55,317 bases of DNA from Dehalococcoidia bacterium (GCA_032249735.1 JAVVHA010000015.1:1-55317); one strand, 5' to 3'. Shown: positions 17,055 through 25,363, counted from the first letter of the stretch. The notes: generated from the sequence alone by a model not told the origin. Translations and numbers: made by a program.

Positions 17055-17235
17055 AGAAGGAGCGAGATGGCCAACCGAAGAGCCTGCACCAGCAGCCCCC
17101 TCTCGGGCACCCTGCAGACCATGAGTCCCCGACCTGCTGGCAACTGCTACTGGAAATAGGTGACCCCAATCACGTAACGGCTGGAGCGGCAGCGTACACA
17201 AAGACTACCCACCACCAGCCAGCAGCACCCCTACC

Positions 17236-17247
17236 GGTGTCAACCTC
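17236..17247. repeat. 12-bp direct repeat, right copy
   Basis: Identical to 16498-16509 (GGTGTCAACCTC). Spacing between copies is about 740 bases, enough for a shrunken insertion sequence. No clear terminal inverted repeats are visible next to either copy. Confidence 0.45.
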
Positions 17248-17279
17248 GTATTTCACGTCATACCTCGGCGCCTATATCC

Positions 17280-18167
17280 TCATCCCTGAAGAAAGTCCAG
17301 CACCATCTCGGCCACCAGTTCAGGGCGCTCCATGGGCAAGAAGTGGCTGGCTCCCTCCACTACTCGCAGTCGCGCCCGGCCCAGCCTCCGGGCGAGTTCA
17401 GAGGCGGCGAACGAATAGATGGGCTCAGTTTCGCTGCCCGTCAGCACTAGCGCTTCGGCCTTTACGTAAGGTGCCAGCGACCAAGCATCGAGCTCCAGAT
17501 AGCCTTCAAACACTTGTGCCTCGATCTCAGGAGGGCACTTCAGCTCCACCTCACCTTCCCCGACCTGGCGTGTCCCTCTCTCCACGTACAGCCTGAGCAC
17601 TTCGGCGTTCCACCGGTTGAAGGGCGCCCGAGAGCTATAAGATCCGAGCATGGCGTCTCGGCTGGGCCAACGACTCCGGCGCCGGCGCGCGGCGGCCGCT
17701 ATCTCCATCACTCGCTCCAATGAGTGTACGGCCATCAGGGTATAGCGCTGTGCATCCACGCCGCCGATCCCCTCGTAGCGCGTCGTTGGCAGGGGGAGGA
17801 TGCTCGGCTCGATGAATACCAGCTTCTGCACCCTATCGGGATGGCGGGCCGCGAACGCCAGGGCAGCTGCGCAGCCTACCGAGTGGGCCACCGGCAGGAC
17901 GGCGCCAAGGCCGAGCGCCTCCACCAGCCCGGCGTAGTCGGCAGCGAGGACAGACCAGCTATAGCCCTGGGGAGGCTTGTCCGAGTCCCCGTGTCCGCGG
18001 GCGTCGTAGGCATAGACGTGGAAGTGGCGGGCCAGATAGCGCGCCACCGGCTCCCAGAGCCAGGCTAGGAATCCAGTAGCATGGCCAAGGGTGACTACTG
18101 GACCAGGCCCAGGCCACTCAAGGTAGTGGAGTCGCAGTCCGTTAACGACTACAAAACCCTCTTGCAT
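17280..18167 (-). CDS. Alpha/beta hydrolase
   Basis: The 295-residue protein has the fold's order: HYLEWPGPGPVVTLGHATG (oxyanion region), YAYDARGHGDSDKP, the nucleophile elbow PVAHSVGCAAAL (A-H-S-V-G, first Gly replaced by Ala), and a C-terminal GASHFLPMERPE with the catalytic His. The acid residue position (TGSETEPIYS) lacks the usual Asp. It follows the TetR gene by about 108 bases with no obvious promoter and may be the last gene of the paa unit. In related loci such proteins hydrolyse esters, lactones or ring-fission products; the substrate here is unknown. Confidence 0.82.
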   Translation of the reverse strand: MQEGFVVVNGLRLHYLEWPGPGPVVTLGHATGFLAWLWEPVARYLARHFHVYAYDARGHGDSDKPPQGYSWSVLAADYAGLVEALGLGAVLPVAHSVGCAAALAFAARHPDRVQKLVFIEPSILPLPTTRYEGIGGVDAQRYTLMAVHSLERVMEIAAAARRRRSRWPSRDAMLGSYSSRAPFNRWNAEVLRLYVERGTRQVGEGEVELKCPPEIEAQVFEGYLELDAWSLAPYVKAEALVLTGSETEPIYSFAASELARRLGRARLRVVEGASHFLPMERPELVAEMVLDFLQG

Positions 18168-18275
18168 AGCACAACCAACAGATGCTCGCCCATCAGTTAT
18201 TGCCCCAGAGGGCCTCGTGGTTTATAAGCGCCAACTTTGGCTGCCACGGCGGGGCCTGGCCACGCCCCCCGGTAT

Positions 18276-18947
18276 TCAGCGCTTGATTACGAGGGCGAGG
18301 CATGCTTCCAAGAACTCATCGACATTGTCCCTCTCTGGCTCATACCACTTGTACAGCCAGGAGGTCATGCCCATAATGGCATGGGCAGCATAACGGGGGT
18401 TGATATGCGTAGGGAGATATCCCGCCTCGATGCACGCCTTTATTGCTTCGATGAATACCTTGAGATAACGCCGCTCCTTGATCTTCAACTGCTCTCGATA
18501 CTGCTCGTCCAGGTACTGCTTCTGGTCAAAGAAGACATTGAATAGCCAAGGCTCAGCCGCAATCGTGTAGACCTGGTGCCGGATCAGCTCCTTCAACCTC
18601 TCCATGGGGTCGGGGATCTCGGCCACCCCTTCCATCTTTTCCAGCGCCCGACTCATAGCCCGGTCAGCGATCATGGCCAAGAGCACAGCCTTCGAGGGTA
18701 TGTAATAGTAAACCGTGGCTTTGCTCATGTCCAAGTCACGGGCCACATCCTCGATGGAGGTGCCAGCAAACCCGTTTTCCCGGAACAAAGCGGCGGCCCG
18801 TTCCAGGATGGCCTCTCGCCGTTCCAGATAATAATCGGAGGGCTCAGTATGCCTACGCCGTCCTCGTCGCTTCCCCGGCTCCGCCTGCGCCACTGGCCCC
18901 ATGGTCAACTGAACGACGAGGGATATCTCCTTCCCTGATGCTACCAT
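18276..18947 (-). CDS. TetR/AcrR-family transcriptional regulator
   Basis: Up to 223 residues. After a basic stretch (KRRGRRRHTE) the helix-turn-helix reads TSIEDVARDLDMSKATVYYYIPSKAVLLAMI, the TetR hallmark. The ligand domain is alpha-helical and of normal size. Start is uncertain: ATG 18947 has no ribosome site, and ATG 18902 would shorten it to 208 residues with the same domains. It lies just after the hotdog genes of the paa cluster, so it is a good candidate for a PaaR-like repressor released by an aryl-CoA, but that role is inference. Confidence 0.85.
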   Translation of the reverse strand: MVASGKEISLVVQLTMGPVAQAEPGKRRGRRRHTEPSDYYLERREAILERAAALFRENGFAGTSIEDVARDLDMSKATVYYYIPSKAVLLAMIADRAMSRALEKMEGVAEIPDPMERLKELIRHQVYTIAAEPWLFNVFFDQKQYLDEQYREQLKIKERRYLKVFIEAIKACIEAGYLPTHINPRYAAHAIMGMTSWLYKWYEPERDNVDEFLEACLALVIKR

Positions 18948-18975
18948 AATGGAGTGGGGAGAGGCAACAAATCCC

Positions 18976-19317
18976 TCAGGACCTCAGATGGACTTTAGCC
19001 ACCAGCACGACTTGCCCTTGGCCATTGCGAGCCTCCACTCCACCCTCCGTGGGTACCACCTCCAGCTCGTCCCCCGGCAGCACAGGCGCTGTGAAGCGGG
19101 CCTCGAAGCCTCTCAGGCGGTCTAGCCCTACCTGGGCTACTATGCCGTCCAGGACAAGGCTGGCTGTTAGAGGCCCGTGCGCGATCACTGATGGCAGCCC
19201 CGCGCTGCGAGCAAACTCGTCGTCGAAATGGATAGGGTTGAAGTCACGGACCGCACATCCGAAACGGGCGATCTGTAATCGATTGATAGGGCCCACCTTG
19301 AAGGGTTTCAGCTCCAT
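18976..19317 (-). CDS. MaoC-like hydratase domain protein
   Basis: A 113-residue single hotdog. It contains RFGCAVRDFNPIHFDDEFARSAGLPSVIAHG, with the D-x-N-P-I-H catalytic Asp/His pair of (R)-specific enoyl-CoA hydratases. It pairs with the next gene upstream, a hotdog lacking that motif, and the two would form a double-hotdog heterodimer. Starts four bases after the partner's stop. Probable role is hydration of an enoyl-CoA made from ring cleavage. Confidence 0.85.
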   Translation of the reverse strand: MELKPFKVGPINRLQIARFGCAVRDFNPIHFDDEFARSAGLPSVIAHGPLTASLVLDGIVAQVGLDRLRGFEARFTAPVLPGDELEVVPTEGGVEARNGQGQVVLVAKVHLRS

Positions 19318-19320
19318 CGC

Positions 19321-19707
19321 TTAGTCCCCCCTTTCGATGAACACGGTGCGCTGACGGCATATCAGTTCGCTCTGTTCGTCTTTGAACTCGCTCACCACCA
19401 CGGCGAAGCGAAGGTTGCCCTTGGTATAGGCGTCGTCGACGTATACCCTGATGCGCACCCTCTCCCCAGGCTGGAACGGGCGAGCCCATTCATAGGACTG
19501 GGTCCCCAACAGGGCCTTCCTGAGGTCGATGTTCAAGGCGTCCACCAGGGCCCGCTCGCCAGCTATCGCTGGGCCAAAGTACGACACTAGGCTAGCTGTC
19601 TCCTTACTCGTCGAGCTGCCGATAGCTGCGGCCAGGGTCTCCATTTGCCGGGACGAGAGGACCTCCTCAACTTCGAACAGCACTTTCCCTTTCACAGATT
19701 CGTCCAT
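19321..19707 (-). CDS. FAS1-like/MaoC N-terminal hotdog partner
   Basis: The 128-residue protein starts MDESVKGKVLFEVEEVLSSR with AAAGGAGGTCAGGAT before the ATG at 19707. It has the FAS1-like dehydratase features: SYEWARPFQPGERVRIRVYVDD and an LICRQRTVFIERG end, but no D-x-N-P-x-H motif, so it is the non-catalytic partner of the MaoC protein that follows. It overlaps the end of paaD by 16 bases, implying translational coupling. Confidence 0.8.
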   Translation of the reverse strand: MDESVKGKVLFEVEEVLSSRQMETLAAAIGSSTSKETASLVSYFGPAIAGERALVDALNIDLRKALLGTQSYEWARPFQPGERVRIRVYVDDAYTKGNLRFAVVVSEFKDEQSELICRQRTVFIERGD

Positions 19708-20234
19708 ATCCTGACCTCCTTTTGAAGAGAATGTCTCTCGGTGCCCTCCTCCAACCATCGCATCTCTTCGAATGGGTTGTGGCACGAGTTACAGTACCAT
19801 ATAGCCCGACATACCGAGGCCCCGAAGGGCGACTCTTGGCGCACATTCACCGAGTCACAGTAGGGACAACGCAGCCATCGGCGGCCCTCGCTATCTAGCT
19901 CCGGAATCGCGATCCCGTACTCACGCAAGCGACGTCGGCCCTCTGGACTGATAAGCCCCGTGGACCAGGCGGCAGCGTCCAGCCAGCGACAGCGTATATC
20001 ACGATCGCCAAAGGCGACCTTCAAGCGCTTTTCCACAAGCAAGCGGATGAGCTCGCGGGCGGGGCACCCCGCCCGGGTAGGGATAAGCTCCACCTCTATG
20101 ACTCCGTCCGCCGCCGTCCCACAGTTCGCCACCAGCCCCAGGTCGACGATGCTCACCGGAGCCTCAGGATCCTCCACATCACGCAGCACCGCCAGAATCT
20201 GCTCGCTGGAGAGTGGTTCGTTATCGGCACCCAT
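19692..20234 (-). CDS. paaD: Phenylacetyl-CoA epoxidase accessory subunit PaaD
   Basis: A 180-residue MIP18/DUF59-type protein. The N-terminal domain has LRDVEDPEAPVSIVDLGLV and PTRAGCPARELI; the C-terminal zinc module has RCPYCDSVNV and WYCNSCHNPFEE, two C-x2-C pairs exactly as in PaaD. It helps assemble the iron centre of the oxygenase. ATG 20234 follows GGGGAGGGCGGGTCT. Contiguous with paaC upstream. The last ~20 residues extend past the usual end. Confidence 0.9.
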   Translation of the reverse strand: MGADNEPLSSEQILAVLRDVEDPEAPVSIVDLGLVANCGTAADGVIEVELIPTRAGCPARELIRLLVEKRLKVAFGDRDIRCRWLDAAAWSTGLISPEGRRRLREYGIAIPELDSEGRRWLRCPYCDSVNVRQESPFGASVCRAIWYCNSCHNPFEEMRWLEEGTERHSLQKEVRIWTNL

Positions 20235-20250
20235 AGACCCGCCCTCCCCT

Positions 20251-20997
20251 TCAGCCCCAGGTAATGGCTTCCGGATCTGACCGGTAGATGCGCTGCTGCT
20301 CACGCACGAACTCCCAGAAGGACGAGACATCTGGCCCAGGCGTGGGCTCGCTAGCCATCTCAGATAGCAAACTGTCGGCGTGCGGGAGCGATAACGGCGC
20401 CAAGACCTTAGCTACGGACTCAGCCCACTGGCGGCGGAGAGTGGCCGGATCCCACCACGTTGGAGCATCCTTTACCCAGAACGTATCAGTCACGTAAGGG
20501 AGCAATAGCTCTATGGCGGACCCCAGTCGCTGGCGTGCCTCAGGGTGACGACCAAGGGAGGTCATCCACCAGCGCCAGTAACGTCGGTGTTCCTCTTCCT
20601 CTCGTTCCATGATAGCGACGATGCCTGCTAAATCTTCCACCTCCGATAGTCGCCCCACCCGCACGCTTTCCGCTTCCTCGTACAAAAAGGCCCTGACGAC
20701 GAAGGCCGCCCAGTCGTCCAGAAGTTCCAGCTTGAGCAGGCTAGAGTTTCGGAAATCTGAGGGTTCCCGCTCGAAGAAGTACCGCTCCTTGTCTCGCCGT
20801 CGCTCGACATCTGGGCCCGGGAATAAAAGGCCCAGCAATAGCTCGGCATGGCCGAATTCGTCTTGACCGATGCTGGCCATGGCAAGGATCTTCTCCAGAT
20901 CTGGGCTAGCCCCACAGGAGCGGCCCAGCAAATAGGTCGCGAAGAAGATCTCGTCGTCCGCCCAGGCACGCACGATGGGCTCGAGGTCTGCTCTCAT
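20251..20997 (-). CDS. paaC: Phenylacetyl-CoA epoxidase structural subunit PaaC
   Basis: A 248-residue ferritin-like protein: IVRAWADDEIFFATYLLGR, IGQDEFGHAELLLGLL and EREEEEHRRYWRWW keep the four-helix-bundle motif positions of the PaaA/PaaC family. PaaC is the structural partner of the catalytic PaaA. The ATG lies 9 bases after paaB. Its size matches E. coli PaaC (248). Confidence 0.92.
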   Translation of the reverse strand: MRADLEPIVRAWADDEIFFATYLLGRSCGASPDLEKILAMASIGQDEFGHAELLLGLLFPGPDVERRRDKERYFFEREPSDFRNSSLLKLELLDDWAAFVVRAFLYEEAESVRVGRLSEVEDLAGIVAIMEREEEEHRRYWRWWMTSLGRHPEARQRLGSAIELLLPYVTDTFWVKDAPTWWDPATLRRQWAESVAKVLAPLSLPHADSLLSEMASEPTPGPDVSSFWEFVREQQRIYRSDPEAITWG

Positions 20998-21006
20998 GGT
21001 ACCGCC

Positions 21007-21300
21007 TCACCCCGTGGACAACTTGGGTGGCGTATAGCCAGCGGCCGCCAGCTTACGGACGTAGAACGATGGCCGCCGAAACTCTGTCTCCTGGATGCGC
21101 CTTCGGTCCCACTCGGCATCAGGGATCATCTCCGCTATAAACCGACGGTCTACAACCCACAGCCGCTCGAAAGTGTCGAGACGGAGGAAGATGTGGTATG
21201 CCGCTTCTAGAGCCGACTCAGGATCGGGTGCCCGCACGCTCCCTACGTGCTGCAATGGCTCCCCCTTCCTGAATCTCACAAATGCTTCGTATTCTTGCAC
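21007..21300 (-). CDS. paaB: Phenylacetyl-CoA epoxidase subunit PaaB
   Basis: The 97-residue protein has the family pattern EYEAFVRFRKGEPLQHVGSVRAPDPESAL and LRLDTFERLWVVDRRFI. PaaB bridges PaaAC dimers in the complex. It lies 12 bases after paaA and keeps the canonical A-B-C-D order. Confidence 0.92.
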   Translation of the reverse strand: MQEYEAFVRFRKGEPLQHVGSVRAPDPESALEAAYHIFLRLDTFERLWVVDRRFIAEMIPDAEWDRRRIQETEFRRPSFYVRKLAAAGYTPPKLSTG

Positions 21301-21312
21301 CGCTTACACCCC

Positions 21313-22257
21313 CTAAGCCGCCAAGGGCAGCTCCTTTAGAGCTTTCAGCGCCCATTGGTCATTCTCGTAGCTTCTCTTGAACTCCTCCACGTACCACTCT
21401 TCAAGCGGCGTTCGCTGGCGTATGAGGTGGAAAAATCGGTCCCAGTCCAGAGGCGAGTAGCGCCACTCTCCTGTATCCGGGTCACGCTCCAGGTTCGGGT
21501 CGGGCTCCACCCCCAAGCTGCGGACGATGGGGTACAGCATGCTGATCCATTGCTGCCGCAACGTCTCGTTTTCATCCACCTTCACCCGCCATTTGCGCCA
21601 GTCCCTGCCTTTGGTAAGGTGCTCAGGAGGCCCGAACTGATAGATGGCGATATGCCACCACTTAGCGAGCCCCTCCTGCACCTGAGAGCGCTGACGTGGG
21701 GTACCCTCGGTCACCAGCTCGTGGCAAAGTTGAAGGGCATGATAGAAATGGAATGACTCTTCCCTCATGATCTTTTTCATCACGCGACAATAAGGCAAAT
21801 AGCTACCGTGAGCCAAAGAACGGAACTGAACGACGGCGGCAGAATTGGTTAACAAGAGGAAGGCGGGCAGCTCGCCCCAGCTATCTACGGGGAACTTGAA
21901 CGGGTAATTAAGGTGTATACGGCCTTCTAAGTAATCGCTGAACAGTTCCTCGCGGCTCTTACCAAGATCTTCCAGCATCCGCGCGGTGATGTGGCAGTGG
22001 CCTACCTCGTCCTGGATCTTGCCGAGGAGAGGGCGCCGACGCCATAAGGTGGGCGCCATGTACATCCATCTCCGGAAAAGAGGCATGGGCACGACCTCAA
22101 GGATAGCTTGGAAGCTCGCTATCTTTATGACTTCGTTCTTGTACTCTTCTGGCATCCAATCCCCTGCCTCTACTTTGCCGCCGGCCTGGATGTAGGCCAC
22201 AAACCCATCCACGTCCTCCATGGAGGGAGGGAGCCTATGAACCGGTTCACCCATCAT
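21313..22257 (-). CDS. paaA: Phenylacetyl-CoA epoxidase catalytic subunit PaaA
   Basis: The 314-residue protein matches PaaA in length (E. coli 309) and in the motifs KIQDEVGHCHITARML and REESFHFYHAL, the E-x2-H pairs of its diiron site. YPFKFPVDSWGELPAFLLLTNSAAV is also typical. It would insert oxygen into the aromatic ring of a CoA thioester, giving the 1,2-epoxide. Two adjacent ATGs (22257, 22254) are possible. No PaaE reductase, PaaG isomerase or PaaZ is in the window, so electrons and the next steps come from elsewhere. Confidence 0.92.
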   Translation of the reverse strand: MMGEPVHRLPPSMEDVDGFVAYIQAGGKVEAGDWMPEEYKNEVIKIASFQAILEVVPMPLFRRWMYMAPTLWRRRPLLGKIQDEVGHCHITARMLEDLGKSREELFSDYLEGRIHLNYPFKFPVDSWGELPAFLLLTNSAAVVQFRSLAHGSYLPYCRVMKKIMREESFHFYHALQLCHELVTEGTPRQRSQVQEGLAKWWHIAIYQFGPPEHLTKGRDWRKWRVKVDENETLRQQWISMLYPIVRSLGVEPDPNLERDPDTGEWRYSPLDWDRFFHLIRQRTPLEEWYVEEFKRSYENDQWALKALKELPLAA

Positions 22258-22275
22258 TACACCCCCTGTTTGTAA

Positions 22276-22287
22276 CCATTCGGTCTA
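22276..22287. promoter_or_regulatory. Possible regulator site in the paaA leader
   Basis: CCATTCGGTCTA lies about 20 bases from paaA; ACC-N4-GGT (22275-22284) is a short imperfect palindrome and ATTCG recurs 12 bases on (22278 and 22290). It lies between the start of transcription and the ATG, where a TetR-type repressor such as the one in this cluster could bind. Weak evidence. Confidence 0.25.
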
Positions 22288-22303
22288 CTATTCGTTTGAA
22301 AAC

Positions 22304-22331
22304 ATTATAGAGCGGCTACCCAGTTTGTCAA
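22304..22331 (-). promoter_or_regulatory. Perfect-hexamer promoter of the paa operon
   Basis: TTGACA (22326-22331), 16 bases, TATAAT (22304-22309). The leader is about 40 bases. Upstream, 22332-22614 has no gene that I can support; it holds the perfect inverted repeat at 22477-22493. Confidence 0.8.
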
Positions 22332-22476
22332 CCCCGTAAGGGAAGGCTTTTACCACTCCAGGCATGCTATAGGTGGTGGGGTGACGGGAGAGGGTGGTGG
22401 CCAGGGAAGGCAACACTGCCTCGACCATTGGCAAGGTAAGGGTTTTAGGGTCTGTGGTTTAGGGCCCTCTCTTCGC

Positions 22477-22493
22477 CGAGACTTGGTGTCTCG
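22477..22493. repeat. Perfect 6-bp inverted repeat with 5-base loop
   Basis: CGAGAC-TTGGT-GTCTCG lies between the SDR stop and the paa promoter. No T-tract follows on either strand, so it is not a classic terminator; it might be a protein site or a mild hairpin. Confidence 0.35.
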
Positions 22494-22614
22494 CCGTTCC
22501 CAGGGGCTGGGGTTGCATGATAGCCACTTGCCTGTCCGTCGCAGGTCAACAATACCCGAGCACCCGAGGGGGCTACCCAATGGCCTGTCACGTTTTGGGT
22601 GGTGGGGCACCTTC

Positions 22615-23415
22615 TCACATCATGGTATATCCACCGCTGACGGATAGGGTCTGGCCCGTGATGAAGCTGGCAGCGTCGGAGGCCAGGAAGACCACGGCGT
22701 TGGCCACCTCCTGGGCAGTCCCCAGCCGCCGCATGGGGTAGGCGCGGGCGATGCGCTCCCGCATCTCAGGGCTGGTCCAAGCGTCCAGCCCAGAGCCTGC
22801 CCGCCACATGCTCTGGGACCCTACTTCCTCGGCGCTTTGGGGGATGGTGGTGCCAGGGCAGACGCAGTTGACCCGCACGTTGTAGCGGCCATACTCCCGC
22901 GCCAGGGCCTTGGTGAGGGAGATGATGCCCCCCTTGCATGCCGAATACACCGCCTCCCGGTACTCGCCCATGCGCCCAGCATCGGAGCCGATGTTGACGA
23001 TGGCCCCTCCACCGCGCTCTATCATGTGGGGAAGGACAGCCCGGCACCCATAGATGACCGACCAGAGGTTGATGCGCACCTTCTTCTCCATATCCTCCCA
23101 CGTGTCGTCCAGGAAGAGGCAAAGGCGGTCCCAGCCTACGTTGTTGACCAACGCGTGCACACCGCCCAGCTCCTCTATGGCCCGCTGCACCATGGCCTCC
23201 ACCTGGGCCCGGTCGGTGACGTCGCAATGGATGGGAAGAGCCACTTCCGCCCCCAGGTCCTGGGCCTGATGGGCCACCCGCTCCGCTCCCTGGTCGTCGA
23301 TCTCCGCTATGGCGATGCGCGCCCCCTCACGGGCGAAGGTGAGGACGATGGCGCGCCCGATGTTGGATGCTCCGCCGGTAACGATGACCCCCTTGCCCTT
23401 AAGCCCCAGATCCAT
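22615..23415 (-). CDS. Short-chain dehydrogenase/reductase, BadH-like
   Basis: A classical SDR of 266 residues: VTGGASNIGRAI nucleotide loop, CDVTDRAQV, NNVGW, the catalytic YSACKGG (Y-x3-K) and Ser in NIGSDAG. The Asp after the second strand (AEIDDQG) favours NAD. It follows an acyl-CoA dehydrogenase and a crotonase in one unit, the order expected for dehydrogenation, hydration and oxidation of a ring acyl-CoA, as by 2-hydroxycyclohexanecarboxyl-CoA dehydrogenase. The specific substrate is inference. Confidence 0.87.
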   Translation of the reverse strand: MDLGLKGKGVIVTGGASNIGRAIVLTFAREGARIAIAEIDDQGAERVAHQAQDLGAEVALPIHCDVTDRAQVEAMVQRAIEELGGVHALVNNVGWDRLCLFLDDTWEDMEKKVRINLWSVIYGCRAVLPHMIERGGGAIVNIGSDAGRMGEYREAVYSACKGGIISLTKALAREYGRYNVRVNCVCPGTTIPQSAEEVGSQSMWRAGSGLDAWTSPEMRERIARAYPMRRLGTAQEVANAVVFLASDAASFITGQTLSVSGGYTMM

Positions 23416-23428
23416 GGCTTCACCCCCT

Positions 23429-24208
23429 TTAGAACTGCGGCGTCCGCTTCTCCAGGAAGGCTTGCACCCCTCGCATGGCGTGGTCAGAGGAGGCCACGTA
23501 TTCCAGGAAGGTCATCTCCTCCGCTCGGATGGCCTCCCGCAGGGGGAGGTCCCTACCGCGACGCACCGCTCGCTTGATGGCACCTATGGCCTGGCGGCTC
23601 TTGGGCCGCAGCTGGGAGAGGAGCTCCTCTAAGGCCCCGTCCAGCTCCGCCGCCGGCACCGCCCGGTAGGCCAGCCCCCACGCCTCCGCCTCCCGCCCCG
23701 AGAGCCAGCGCCCCGTCAGCAACAGGTCCATGGCCCGGAAGTGGCCCAAGCGACGGTATAGACGTTGCGTGTTGCCTCCACCGGGCATGAGGGCAAAGTT
23801 GATGTGCTGGTCGCCGATGCGGGCGTCCTCGGCAGCCAAGATGAAGTCGCAACACATGGCCAGCTCCAATCCCCCTGCCAGACAGTGGCCATGGACGACG
23901 GCCACGGTGGCTGCCGGCAGGGCCTCCAGAGCGATGAACACATCGTTCAGTCGCTCTATGTAGGTGGTAAGTAGTCGCAGGTCCTGGAAGGCCTGGCTGA
24001 TAAACTTGAGATCGGCCCCGCTGCAGAAGGAGCGCCCCGCCCCTCTGATGACCAGGGCCTTAATGCCCTCATCCTCCCTTACCTCTTCCACCACCTGGCC
24101 CATCTCCTCCACCAGCTCGGGGCTGAGGGAGTTAAGGGCGTGAGGGCGGTTGAGGGTCAGGTATCCCACCCCTTCCTTCTTCTCCCATAGGATGTTCTGG
24201 TAACCCAT
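23429..24208 (-). CDS. Enoyl-CoA hydratase/isomerase family protein with one altered catalytic position
   Basis: A 259-residue crotonase-fold protein with NRPHALNSLS, FCSGADLKFI and HCLAGGLELAMCCD. Glu115 matches the first catalytic Glu of rat crotonase, but the second (FGQPEI in rat) is replaced: IGDQHINFALMPGG has His135 at that position. So it may not be a simple hydratase. It lies between the acyl-CoA dehydrogenase and the SDR, 10-14 bases from each. Confidence 0.86.
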   Translation of the reverse strand: MGYQNILWEKKEGVGYLTLNRPHALNSLSPELVEEMGQVVEEVREDEGIKALVIRGAGRSFCSGADLKFISQAFQDLRLLTTYIERLNDVFIALEALPAATVAVVHGHCLAGGLELAMCCDFILAAEDARIGDQHINFALMPGGGNTQRLYRRLGHFRAMDLLLTGRWLSGREAEAWGLAYRAVPAAELDGALEELLSQLRPKSRQAIGAIKRAVRRGRDLPLREAIRAEEMTFLEYVASSDHAMRGVQAFLEKRTPQF

Positions 24209-24217
24209 GTCTCCCCC

Positions 24218-25363
24218 CTAATATGGGAGATATTCACGGCCCAGGACCTCGCGGGCGATGATGAGCTTCATGATCTCCGGTGTGCCGTCTCCTATTTCCA
24301 GGCCCAGCACATCTCGCAGCCTCTGCTCCAGGGGCAGGTCCTGGCTGTAGCCGTAGTGGCCGTGGAGGATGATGCACGCCCGGATGGCGTCCACCGCCAC
24401 CTGGGGGGCCATCCACTTGGCCATGGCCATCTCCTTGGTGTGAGGCAGGCCTTGGTCGCGCAGCCAGAGGGCCTTATAGCAAAGGAGTCTGGCCGCCTCG
24501 AGACGGGTCAGGTGCTCGGCGATCTGGAACGAGACCCCCTCGAACTTGGCGATGGGACGCCCAAAGGCCCGCCTCTGCTTCACGTACTCGATGGTCTCCT
24601 CTAGGGACTGCTGGGCAGCCCCCAGGCAGCAGAGGCCAATGATGGCCCGGTTGAAGTCGAAGGCCGTCATGGCCTGCCGGAATCCCTCTCCCTCAGCACC
24701 GATGCGATAGGAGGCAGGCACCCTTACCTGGTCGAAGAAGAGGGACCCCCGCTGAGTGAGCTTCTCCCCAGGGCTGTGGTATACGGAACGGGATACCCCC
24801 GGCAGGTCAAGGGGGACGATGAAGCTGGAGATGCCCCGCGCCCCCTCGCCACCGGTGCGGGCGAAGACCACGGCCACATCAGCCATGCCGGCGAAGGTGA
24901 TGCTGCTCTTCTCCCCATCCAAGACGTAAAAGTCCCCGTCCCGTGTGGCCCGTGTGCGCAGGTGGGCCGCATCGGACCCCACCTCCGGCTCGGTGAGGGC
25001 AAAGGCGAACACCTTTTCCCCCCGCACCAAGGGCGGGAACCATTCCTCCTGTACCCCCTCATCGGCCATCTTCAGCAGCTCGGCCCAGATGGCGGTGAGC
25101 TGGATGAAAAGGGTGCAGTTGAAATCTCCCCGCCCTATCTCCTCCGCGGCGATGCCGCATTGGACATAGGAGGCCTCCATACCCCCATAGCGGGCGGGGG
25201 CCCGCAGGCCTAGGAGGCCCACCTCGGCCAGGGCCTTCACCTCCTCCCGTGGGAAGGGCTCCCCACGGTCCCAACGGGCATAGTTGGGAAGGAGATGGCG
25301 CAAGGCGAAGCGGCGTAAGACGCCTCTAAAGCTCTCTTCCTCCGGACTGAAGGCGAACTCCAT
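24218..25363 (-). CDS. Acyl-CoA dehydrogenase with Asp at the catalytic-base position
   Basis: A 381-residue protein: MEFAFSPEEESFRGVLRRF start, FALTEPEVGSDAAHLRTRA in the middle, and LEIGDGTPEIMKLIIARE at the end. Asp359 in IGDGT stands where medium-chain dehydrogenase has its catalytic Glu (YEGT). From memory, Asp at this place is reported for cyclohexanecarboxyl-CoA dehydrogenases of benzoate degraders, which would suit this cluster. The ATG at 25363 has no clear ribosome site. First gene of a three-gene unit. Confidence 0.88.
   Translation of the reverse strand: MEFAFSPEEESFRGVLRRFALRHLLPNYARWDRGEPFPREEVKALAEVGLLGLRAPARYGGMEASYVQCGIAAEEIGRGDFNCTLFIQLTAIWAELLKMADEGVQEEWFPPLVRGEKVFAFALTEPEVGSDAAHLRTRATRDGDFYVLDGEKSSITFAGMADVAVVFARTGGEGARGISSFIVPLDLPGVSRSVYHSPGEKLTQRGSLFFDQVRVPASYRIGAEGEGFRQAMTAFDFNRAIIGLCCLGAAQQSLEETIEYVKQRRAFGRPIAKFEGVSFQIAEHLTRLEAARLLCYKALWLRDQGLPHTKEMAMAKWMAPQVAVDAIRACIILHGHYGYSQDLPLEQRLRDVLGLEIGDGTPEIMKLIIAREVLGREYLPY

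Noticed and set aside
22332-22614. Small gene (86 codons, minus strand) between SDR and paaA
   Set aside because: No ribosome site or motif, composition is Arg/Pro/Trp-rich shadow type.
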